A stretch of DNA of 20,800 nt from Candidatus Naiadarchaeum limnaeum (GTDB taxonomy: Archaea; Undinarchaeota; Undinarchaeia; Undinarchaeales; Naiadarchaeaceae): NCBI GenBank assembly GCA_014189685.1, contig DVAB01000051.1, positions 1-20,800 of the forward strand, given 5' to 3'. A program made the translations under genes and the position numbers. The notes under the pieces are model-generated. The model ran no database searches and was not told the DNA's origin. It saw only the letters and a list, made by a program, of their open reading frames with translations. This document shows, piece by piece, positions 14,035 to 20,800 of this stretch; positions within the stretch are counted from its first letter, which is position 1; each line of letters begins with the position of its first letter.

Positions 14035-14067
14035 GTTAGGTGCGCCTAACCATTTCTCCTTCTTTGT
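14035..14067 (+). terminator. Hairpin and T-rich tract after the ligase gene
   Basis: GTTAGG (14035-14040) pairs with CCTAAC (14045-14050) around a TGCG tetraloop, three bases after the ligase stop codon. A pyrimidine-rich tract (ATTTCTCCTTCTTTG) follows. This probably ends the YdjM-like/reductase/ligase transcript. Confidence 0.55.
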
Positions 14068-14085
14068 AACCACTGGACAATAATA

Positions 14086-14095
14086 AATATATATA
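14086..14095 (+). promoter_or_regulatory. Box A of the TrmB-family regulator gene
   Basis: AATATATATA lies 37-46 bases before the ATG at 14132, predicting a start near 14115-14120 and a leader of about 15 bases without a Shine-Dalgarno site. An ATG at 14114 meets TGA after three codons and is not a start. Confidence 0.5.
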
Positions 14096-14131
14096 CCCTA
14101 AAACAAGTAAAAAATGTTAATTTGAAAAAAA

Positions 14132-14920
14132 ATGGGCTCAAAAAACTCTGTAAACGGAGAGGCTCTCAACCTTCTCAAGCAAATAGGACTTAATCAGTAC
14201 GAATCCAGAATTTATACTGCACTTTTGACAAGCGGAAGCTCAACTGCGGGCGAATTGGCAGAGCTTTCAAATGTTCCAAGAAGCAGAGTTTATGATGTTT
14301 TGAATTCTCTTGAGAAAAAAGGATTCGCAATTGTACAGATTGGAAGGCCTGTAAAATATGTTGCGGTTTCTGTTGAAAATGCTGTTAATCAAGTTCGCTC
14401 TACTTATGAAGAGGATTACAATAAAAAATTAGGTTTTGTATCAAAACTTGAAAAGGATTTGCGCGAGACGCTTGCTGCCCACTTGGAGAAAAGGAAAAAG
14501 CCAATTGAGATGGAAGATGTTGTTGGGGTTTTGCGCGGAAAAAACAGTTTATATGGACATATTAAACATTTAATTGCTAATTCCGAGGACAGAATTTTAA
14601 AAGTTACAAATGAGCAAGGGCTTTTAAATCTTGAAAAGCATTGCAAGCCCGCATTTGAAAAAGCAAAGAAAAAAGGAGTTAAATTTAAAATTCTTGCAAA
14701 CATTCCAAGCCTGAAATCCGCTGGAAAAATTGCTGATTATGTTGACTTGCGCTCGCACAGAGGAATTGAGGGACGGTTTTTAATAAAAGACGGGCAGGAT
14801 GTTGTTTTAATTACAAGCCCAGAAGATACTGGATTGTGGATAAAGAGCGATTATCTTGCAAATGCTCTGGAAAAATTATTTGAGCACGCCTGGGAAAAAG
14901 GAAAGGTTTTAAGCGAGTAA
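14132..14920 (+). CDS. TrmB-family transcriptional regulator
   Basis: The product has 262 residues. Residues about 8-78 are a winged helix-turn-helix of TrmB type (QIGLNQYESRIYTALL, then ELAELSNVPRSRVYDVLNSLEKKG). Residues about 90-120 are a charged helix suited to dimerisation. Residues 130-262 form the PLD-like effector domain usual in the family, which in characterised members binds sugars or other small ligands. TrmB proteins in archaea repress or activate sugar transport, gluconeogenesis and surface genes. Its position directly upstream of two surface-protein genes, and near three glycosyltransferases, suggests control of envelope or sugar genes, but this is inference. A nine-base hairpin covers its stop codon and reaches to two bases before the next start. 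Confidence 0.88.
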   Translation: MGSKNSVNGEALNLLKQIGLNQYESRIYTALLTSGSSTAGELAELSNVPRSRVYDVLNSLEKKGFAIVQIGRPVKYVAVSVENAVNQVRSTYEEDYNKKLGFVSKLEKDLRETLAAHLEKRKKPIEMEDVVGVLRGKNSLYGHIKHLIANSEDRILKVTNEQGLLNLEKHCKPAFEKAKKKGVKFKILANIPSLKSAGKIADYVDLRSHRGIEGRFLIKDGQDVVLITSPEDTGLWIKSDYLANALEKLFEHAWEKGKVLSE

Positions 14921-14937
14921 ATCCATATTTTACTCGC
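14913..14937 (+). promoter_or_regulatory. Perfect hairpin spanning the regulator stop and abutting the next start codon
   Basis: GCGAGTAAA (14913-14921) pairs perfectly with TTTACTCGC (14929-14937) over a seven-base loop. It contains the TAA stop of the regulator and ends two bases before the ATG of the 481-residue surface protein. No T-tract follows, so a simple terminator is unlikely. It may control coupling or translation of the second gene, mark an RNA processing site, or act as a DNA operator. Confidence 0.6.
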
Positions 14938-14939
14938 AA

Positions 14940-16385
14940 ATGACTAGAAGAAGGGAGAAACCAAAGCCACCCAGTAACATTCTCGGCCTGATTTTGATAT
15001 TGGCAGTCATAACAATACTTGTCTATGGGGTTTCAAGAGGGACAAGAACAACCCTTATTTTTGCTGTTGAGAATGAAACTTTAAACATAACCACTGAAAG
15101 CTCAACTTACGCCGATGAGCTAAATCTTTATGTCAATGGATCCTCTTCCTATGAGTGGGCATTAAGAACTTTCTGCATTGTAAAAAGCAATGAGACGGAA
15201 ATCCCAGGGAACAGGACAATTAGTATCTTAGTAGAGAATGTCTCTGCTGGAAATGAAACTCTTAATCAAACTATTAATACTACCCCGGAAATAAGTGTTC
15301 CGTTTCCAAATGACATATGTGCTTTGAGCTTTGCAAAAGTTTCTGGTATTATATTCGCAAATAAATCAGGCTATGCCAATATTTTCATTGAAAGCGAGGG
15401 CAACAAATATTTAATTTATAGCAGGGCCTTCAACCTGGAAAAAGAAAATATTACTGTTGAGGAGAATATAACAATTCAAAACGAAACACAAGAAGGGCCT
15501 ACAGGGGCAATTTCAACCCCATTTCCAACAACATCTCCTGCGCCTGTTCCAAGAGAGATTCCAGAAACATTTTCTCTCAATGAGAGCTGCATGGAAACTT
15601 GTAACTTGACAGAAATCTTTGATAAAAACACCTACAAGTTAACTCTTGAAATGTCTGAAAATGTCTTTGTTTTGCTGAATAGTGTAAGCTATAGATGGAA
15701 GGTGATTAATGCCTCTGGCAAAATTCGAGGTCCAACTGGCGAATTTTTGCCGCCCCCTGTTGTGACACCACTTCCAAGGGTAATAGAAGGGGATAACATT
15801 ATTTATGGGAACGATTTTGAAACCTCAATTCCAAATAATACAAAAGTTCCGCTAAATCTTTTATATGGCTATGGATACGGCCCCCATCAAACTGCTCAAT
15901 GGAACACAAATGAATTTTATATTGCCCCTTCTCCTTCAACTGATGGAAATGCCCTTGTGTTCGATTTAACTGCATCAGATGCTGTTAATGGAGTTAGAAC
16001 AGACCCGATTCCTTTGCAGGCAAATGCAAAATATGAAATTAACTTTTATGCAAATCCAAAAATTAGGTTTGTGGGTAACAGTACAACGCAAAAATTCTTT
16101 ATGGAGTTTTTTATTGTTAGTAGCGCTGGTGACCTAATTGACTATGCAGTCTTCTTTGGAGAAAAAGAGGTTGAGATTGCAAAGGTCGGAACAGAATTTC
16201 AGGCGAATATGACAACAATCCTTGATGCTGATAAATTGCCCAATGGTTGGTTAAATATAACTGCTGCTTTTGCAGACCCAATGCCCAGCAATGCGAGCAA
16301 TCTAATTATTTATATGGGCGAAAGCAGCGAAAATGAGTATGAGGGCACAATACAAATAGACAACTTAGTTTTGAGAAAAGTTTGA
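14940..16385 (+). CDS. Membrane-anchored surface protein with C-terminal carbohydrate-binding-like domain
   Basis: The product has 481 residues. A basic N-terminus (MTRRREKPKPP) and a single hydrophobic segment at 14-31 anchor the protein with the rest outside. Residues 38-175 form a beta-rich, sequon-rich domain. A proline/threonine linker (about 187-213) leads to a second small domain with a CMETC cysteine pair. Residues about 270-481 look like a jelly-roll of the CBM4/9 type, ending in IQIDNLVLRKV, the usual final strand of such modules. It may therefore bind sugars on the cell's own surface or on a host or substrate. It follows the TrmB-type gene by 19 bases and is probably in its operon. 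Domain calls are by pattern only. Confidence 0.75.
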   Translation: MTRRREKPKPPSNILGLILILAVITILVYGVSRGTRTTLIFAVENETLNITTESSTYADELNLYVNGSSSYEWALRTFCIVKSNETEIPGNRTISILVENVSAGNETLNQTINTTPEISVPFPNDICALSFAKVSGIIFANKSGYANIFIESEGNKYLIYSRAFNLEKENITVEENITIQNETQEGPTGAISTPFPTTSPAPVPREIPETFSLNESCMETCNLTEIFDKNTYKLTLEMSENVFVLLNSVSYRWKVINASGKIRGPTGEFLPPPVVTPLPRVIEGDNIIYGNDFETSIPNNTKVPLNLLYGYGYGPHQTAQWNTNEFYIAPSPSTDGNALVFDLTASDAVNGVRTDPIPLQANAKYEINFYANPKIRFVGNSTTQKFFMEFFIVSSAGDLIDYAVFFGEKEVEIAKVGTEFQANMTTILDADKLPNGWLNITAAFADPMPSNASNLIIYMGESSENEYEGTIQIDNLVLRKV

Positions 16386-16393
16386 GCAGTAAA

Positions 16394-16401
16394 TTTATTA
16401 A
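16394..16401 (+). promoter_or_regulatory. Box A of the 1084-residue surface protein gene
   Basis: TTTATTAA lies 23-30 bases before the ATG at 16424, consistent with a leaderless transcript separate from the upstream regulator operon. Confidence 0.45.
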
Positions 16402-16423
16402 TTAGGATAATATACCTTTTTTT

Positions 16424-19400
16424 ATGCTTATCCAAAGGAAGTTTTTGCGGATTATAGTTTTAGTTATAATTTATATTATGGTTTCTGCTCAGCAGACTTT
16501 TGCTGTGCGCGAGATTTTTTATCAAGTATTGTATGAAAGCCCTGGGAACTTAGATGGGGCAACTGGGAATATAGGAGGTGGGCAATGGGGTGCTAGCGGC
16601 ACAAATGCCTGTACAGGTGGACAGAGTGCACGAAACCCTGGAAATACTGTTGGAGTGGAGCAGTTGAACAAGCAAGTTTTTAACGCATCAGCAGGCCCAG
16701 GTCCAGCTGGAAAGGGAAACGATACTTTCGGCTGGCAAGTGATATATGTAAATCTCACTGCAGCAGCAGGAAGGGGAAATGCACTGGAAGCAGGGGAATT
16801 TTTGGATATTGCGCTCCAGGTAAATAACACTAGAGCTTTAATTGCCAATACCACATCCTCTACTTGTACAAATTTCCACTACAACGCAACTCAAAATGCT
16901 TCTAATGCTGGAAATTTTTCACTCCACTACAGGCATTTCTCAGGAACTAACAACGAAGATGGAATTGTTGACAATGTAAATGTAAGCGGAGTTCCTGCAA
17001 GATTTTCATGGAATTCAACAACAATTACAATATTGGTGAATGCAGGAACTGGCCCAAAATCAAGTGAACTAAGACTTAATGCAAGCGGAAATCATACGGT
17101 CGTAGATTTAATAGAGGATATATTTTCAAACGGAACTGAAATTACAAGCGATAACAACACTTCAATATCGATAAATGGCAGCACGTGGCCAAATGGATTT
17201 CCGGATGGTATTTCAGGCGCTGTTTGGGAGCAATTCTACAATACAATGTTTACCTGCAATGCAACTGCAGCCACACCAGAGGGAATTTATCAAACAACTT
17301 ATAATGTCAGCTCTCAGCAAAACTTAACAGGCGACCAGAGCTTGACAGTTAAATGTGATGTCAGACAGCCGCCGCCAAATGTAACAGGCTTTACTGCGTT
17401 TCAAGTTAAGCAGATTGATGGGCAGCAAAACCAGAGCAATAAAATTTTGAACAGCAGCGAGACAAATATAACAGTTGATGTGCGCACAAGCATAACTGGC
17501 AATCAGACAGCCGATGTTGTTGCTGAAATTTTCTCTTATAATGGAAGCTTTTATGGGAATTTTACAATGACAAATAATACAAGCTTAGGATTGCCAAATC
17601 CAACCGGAAATCCAAATCTCTATAATTTAACTCGGCGCTTTGATGTCTCAGCAAGCAAAAATGAGCCTTTTGGGAATTACACTGTACGCATTCATGCGAA
17701 TGACACAAATGGATGGATAAACAGTTCAGAAAAGGGGACTTTTGCTGTATACATAAATTCAACTTTTCTCAGCCACGAAATTGGAATAGACGGAGACTTT
17801 CCAAACAATAAGGAATGGCACAATGTGACTGGAATTTTTGATAATCAAGTTGATACGCTTTCAAAAAAGAAAAATCAGTTCTTCAGGCCAAACACAACAT
17901 TAACTGAATTGGGGACTGTTGACTTTCCTGAGCTAGCATTTGATTGGCAGTATAATAACACAAACACAAGCACAAATATTTCAATTGCACGCCAGAACTA
18001 CACATTTAGAGTTTATAAAAATCCTATGAATGAAGTAGTTCTTCACACTACTTTAAATGGGTCAATAGAAGGTGCCATACCTCTAGGAGCTTTTGGAGTT
18101 GATATATTTAATTATAGTAAAAGTGAGTGGTACACTTGGATAGATCTAAGTGGTATAACACAGGATATAAAAACTTTTTCAACAAAAATAACCAGGGCAG
18201 AGGGGCTTATCAGCAACGACGGAAATATCACTGTTCATTATAATGCAACGCTGTCAGGCCTAAGAATTGATGTTTATGATTTGTATGCAGAAGCAATAGG
18301 GAGAAACTATACTTTTGAAGGTGTAACAAACCCAAGCTTATCCCACAATGCTACTACCTTTAGCGCAGGCTTATCAGGATGCCCTGCAAAATATTGTGAA
18401 GGCACAGAATTATCAACTGCTTCATACAGGAAACTAGAACTAGATGATAATGTATATTTCCCAGATGCAAGAGGAGGGCCTAGTACGAGTGGTGGATTAA
18501 ACTATCATTTCTTTATAAATGAAAATACTTCGCGCATAAGCAGGGTTTATGCATTCATAAAAGGGAATGCTAGCAGTGATATTACTTGGAGTGTTTTTAA
18601 TATGACGCAAGGGCCAGGAGGAGCATGGGAAGAAATTGGCACGCTAACAACAGGATTAGAGCAGTCAAATCTTGCAATATTTGATGCTCCTTGGCATGTA
18701 ATAGATAACGCAACTGGCGACGGCAATAAAAGAGGCATACACTTCAGGGTTCAGGTAACAGGAGGCGGCGCCGGCGCGACTACTTATACAGTTGACTATG
18801 TTACAGTCCAGCTCAATCTGAGCGAAGAGCCAGCTTATGATATAAAAAACGTTTCAATCGCAAATAACCTTTCAAATATAAGTTTTAGAATGGATATGAA
18901 AGGAAATTTGATAGAAGAAGACCCCACAAGATATTACAGAGTTTGGATGGGCAATAGTTTAACAGGCACAGGCGAATCAGTTGCCACAAACAACAATGAA
19001 AACCTTCCGTTTGGGGCATCACAAACTGGCTCGCTTATTGAATATATAATGAATGGAAGTTGCACCACGTACAACATCTCAGGCGGGAGTTTCATTCCAA
19101 TTGGAAGTTGCATATCTGGGCACGGAGGCGGGCGCTTAGAACTGTCAACAACACTAAATGAATTGGGGCTTTTCAACAATTCTCCAATAAACGTGAGCTT
19201 TGAAACAGGAGATTCTGTTGACCGCCTTGATCTTGGGCCTGATTACGGCTCTTTCATAAATTACACAGTCTTTAAAGGAAAGGAATTAGGGCTGATTTGC
19301 ACAATAGATCATAACCTAACAGACCCTGTAGGAACCTTTGCATTTGGAATTGGCGGAAATCTCAATCTGCCGCCATATAGCGTATCTGATGAAAGAGATG

Positions 19401-19678
19401 TTAGATTTACAAACGATGGAAGCACTGGAGGGGATGTCGATGCGCAGGGAACTAATTATGACGGCCCAGATGGACCAGGAAGCCTGGGCGTAAATAATAC
19501 AAGTGTTGCAAATGTCTCGCAGCAAGTCTATTTGCCATTAACTCCGAACTTACAAAGAATATACACTGGGCTTTCTGGAGGAGGATCGTTCATCGATGTT
19601 GCCCACAAAGCAAATGTTCCAATTGCGCAAAAGGAAGGATTTTACAACCAGAATATAACTTATTTAATTGCCTGTTAG
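16424..19678 (+). CDS. Large secreted, glycosylation-rich surface protein
   Basis: The product has 1084 residues. Residues 1-28 are a signal peptide with a basic start, a long hydrophobic core and a cleavage site after QQTFA. The rest is almost entirely beta-type, rich in N, T, S and G, with roughly fifty N-x-S/T sequons by eye. Several Ig-like units are suggested by recurring endings such as TPEGIYQTTYNVS (about 285) and QKEGFYNQNITY at the end, a phrase typical of the last strand in S-layer-like proteins. There is no C-terminal membrane helix or PGF-type sorting tail; the protein simply ends ITYLIAC, with cysteine last. I do not recognise a named family. It could be an S-layer-associated or loosely attached exoprotein and a likely target of the glycosyltransferases. 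Its stop overlaps the stop of the converging gene by four bases. Confidence 0.8.
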   Translation: MLIQRKFLRIIVLVIIYIMVSAQQTFAVREIFYQVLYESPGNLDGATGNIGGGQWGASGTNACTGGQSARNPGNTVGVEQLNKQVFNASAGPGPAGKGNDTFGWQVIYVNLTAAAGRGNALEAGEFLDIALQVNNTRALIANTTSSTCTNFHYNATQNASNAGNFSLHYRHFSGTNNEDGIVDNVNVSGVPARFSWNSTTITILVNAGTGPKSSELRLNASGNHTVVDLIEDIFSNGTEITSDNNTSISINGSTWPNGFPDGISGAVWEQFYNTMFTCNATAATPEGIYQTTYNVSSQQNLTGDQSLTVKCDVRQPPPNVTGFTAFQVKQIDGQQNQSNKILNSSETNITVDVRTSITGNQTADVVAEIFSYNGSFYGNFTMTNNTSLGLPNPTGNPNLYNLTRRFDVSASKNEPFGNYTVRIHANDTNGWINSSEKGTFAVYINSTFLSHEIGIDGDFPNNKEWHNVTGIFDNQVDTLSKKKNQFFRPNTTLTELGTVDFPELAFDWQYNNTNTSTNISIARQNYTFRVYKNPMNEVVLHTTLNGSIEGAIPLGAFGVDIFNYSKSEWYTWIDLSGITQDIKTFSTKITRAEGLISNDGNITVHYNATLSGLRIDVYDLYAEAIGRNYTFEGVTNPSLSHNATTFSAGLSGCPAKYCEGTELSTASYRKLELDDNVYFPDARGGPSTSGGLNYHFFINENTSRISRVYAFIKGNASSDITWSVFNMTQGPGGAWEEIGTLTTGLEQSNLAIFDAPWHVIDNATGDGNKRGIHFRVQVTGGGAGATTYTVDYVTVQLNLSEEPAYDIKNVSIANNLSNISFRMDMKGNLIEEDPTRYYRVWMGNSLTGTGESVATNNNENLPFGASQTGSLIEYIMNGSCTTYNISGGSFIPIGSCISGHGGGRLELSTTLNELGLFNNSPINVSFETGDSVDRLDLGPDYGSFINYTVFKGKELGLICTIDHNLTDPVGTFAFGIGGNLNLPPYSVSDERDVRFTNDGSTGGDVDAQGTNYDGPDGPGSLGVNNTSVANVSQQVYLPLTPNLQRIYTGLSGGGSFIDVAHKANVPIAQKEGFYNQNITYLIAC

Positions 19679-20800
19679 GTGCGTAGCATTTTTATAATTT
19701 CTTTTGCCATAGAAATAAGCATATCAGCATCTGCTTCGCGTATTTTCTTTCCTCTCTGCGCCTCGACCTCATCTATAAATGCCTCAAGCTGATTAATCGC
19801 AGCTTTTATATTGCCCCTTAGGAATGCATCTCTAGCAGCGTTAAGCTTTGCCAAGAGGCTTTGCTTTAATCCCCCATCTATGTCAAGGCTCTTAACCTTA
19901 TCAATCAGGGCATCAATTTTTTCAAGCACTCCTCCTTGGCTCGGCATTCCACCGCTCATTCCAAATGTGCTGAAGCTGGTTGTGTTTATCCAGGCATAAT
20001 TATCAACTGTATTAACTCCGCAGGTTGATGGGCAAGTCCAAGCGCTTCCGTTCCATCTCAAGAGAGCAAGAGCAGATTCGTTTAATTCAAGTGCAACAAT
20101 ATCATCATCAGTGTAAAATAATTTAATAACTGCCCAGTCCATATTATTCAAAACATTTTGATGTGTGATTTTCATGTATTTGCCAAGCTTTGTTTCTCCA
20201 AATGCATTTGTTGTGTTTGGAGGCATTGGATATTTGCGCAGATGCATTTCTCCTGTTCCGCTTGAAGTTGCATGGATATCAACAGAAATATCAGAGTTCA
20301 TAACTCCATCAACTGTTGTTACCTGTCCTGCTGTGAACTGGACATTTTCATTTGAATGAGTTGTGTTCGCGCGCAATCTGAGCACTTTCCCGCCATCTAC
20401 GCCAATATAAACAGCATCATCTATGAGGGCAGGAGTTGAATAAACACTGTTTCCAGCATTAACTGTCCAGAGCAAGCTTCCGTTCAAAGAACTCAGAGCA
20501 TAGACTTTCTGTCCTGCTCCTGTGCCAAATACAACTTTGCTGTCTGCAACGCTTGGACCGCTCCACATGTCCTCGCCTGTTACATCGTACTGCCATATCA
20601 GAGTTCCTGTTGTTGCATTAAGAGCGTAGATTTTTGAGTTTGAAAAATCGGTTGTAGACACAACAATTTTATCCCCATAGTAAACAGGCAAAACTCTTTC
20701 AGGGAATTGGTTTACATCGCTGAAATTATAGCGCCAGAGCTGCTGCCCGTTTGTTTTATTCAAAGCCAGCAGATAGGAAAGTTCTCCTCCTGTGTTGTGC
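19675..20800 (-). CDS. PQQ-propeller surface protein with C-terminal FIMAH-like domain (N-terminus beyond right edge)
   Basis: The frame is open from the right edge to TAA at 19675, so at least 375 codons are present and the start is missing. A TTG at 20763 could look like a start, but the propeller pattern (ALNKTNGQQLWRY) continues through it upstream. About three to four blades of the PQQ/YncE type are visible (YALNATTGTLIWQYD, YALSSLNGSLLWTV). A beta domain common in archaeal surface proteins follows, with the conserved NESALALLRWNG ... NTTSFSTFGMSG pattern. The last 82 residues are helical (AAINQLEAFIDEVEAQRGK) and resemble the FIMAH domain of secreted proteins. No membrane anchor is seen at this end. 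It is probably an extracellular structural or binding protein. Confidence 0.82.
   Translation of the reverse strand, partial: HNTGGELSYLLALNKTNGQQLWRYNFSDVNQFPERVLPVYYGDKIVVSTTDFSNSKIYALNATTGTLIWQYDVTGEDMWSGPSVADSKVVFGTGAGQKVYALSSLNGSLLWTVNAGNSVYSTPALIDDAVYIGVDGGKVLRLRANTTHSNENVQFTAGQVTTVDGVMNSDISVDIHATSSGTGEMHLRKYPMPPNTTNAFGETKLGKYMKITHQNVLNNMDWAVIKLFYTDDDIVALELNESALALLRWNGSAWTCPSTCGVNTVDNYAWINTTSFSTFGMSGGMPSQGGVLEKIDALIDKVKSLDIDGGLKQSLLAKLNAARDAFLRGNIKAAINQLEAFIDEVEAQRGKKIREADADMLISMAKEIIKMLRT

Overview
The window looks like archaeal chromosome. It is AT-rich. TATA-like box A elements (TTTAAATA or TTTATATA) sit about 23-33 bases ahead of several start codons, which suggests many leaderless mRNAs. 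The recognisable housekeeping genes are archaeal types: an FtsZ, a geranylgeranyl-reductase-family flavoprotein for isoprenoid lipids, an ATP-dependent DNA ligase and a TrmB-family regulator. The style (small overlapping genes, many threonine/asparagine-rich surface proteins) would fit a DPANN-type or other uncultivated euryarchaeal lineage, but nothing here fixes the phylum. No tRNA, rRNA, CRISPR array or transposase was seen.

Layout. Bases 1-1293 (minus) hold the N-terminal part of a membrane-anchored FG-GAP/VCBS repeat protein that runs off the left edge. Bases 1294-1611 are a non-coding promoter region with a possible structured RNA. ftsZ (1612-2721) follows, closed by a hairpin plus T-tract, and then comes a small three-helix membrane protein (2896-3186). 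Bases 3271-8132 are all minus strand: a GT-C glycosyltransferase (6156-8132), a 51-residue zinc-ribbon gene (5876-6031), a secreted Ig/FN3-like protein (5146-5808) and a second GT-C enzyme (3271-5130). A third paralogue (8357-10168) lies divergently on the plus strand. A back-to-back pair of YdjM-like membrane hydrolases (10170-10655 minus, 10693-11259 plus) shares a 37-base symmetrical promoter. The plus-strand member leads a tight operon with the reductase (11256-12353) and the ligase (12355-14031). Bases 14132-19678 carry a TrmB-family regulator and two surface proteins of 481 and 1084 residues. The right edge (19675-20800, minus) is the C-terminal part of a PQQ-type propeller protein ending in a FIMAH-like helical domain.

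How it fits together (inference): much of the window builds the cell surface. Three related polyprenyl-sugar-dependent glycosyltransferases lie among five secreted or anchored proteins rich in N-x-S/T sequons. The reductase supplies saturated archaeal lipids or polyprenols, and the TrmB-type regulator may respond to a sugar and control its neighbours.

The most unusual object is a tandem array of four short hairpins at about 7389-7480. It lies inside the reading frame of the second glycosyltransferase and adds about 31 residues that the two paralogues lack, without breaking the frame. It resembles in principle the protein-coding palindromic elements known from Rickettsia.
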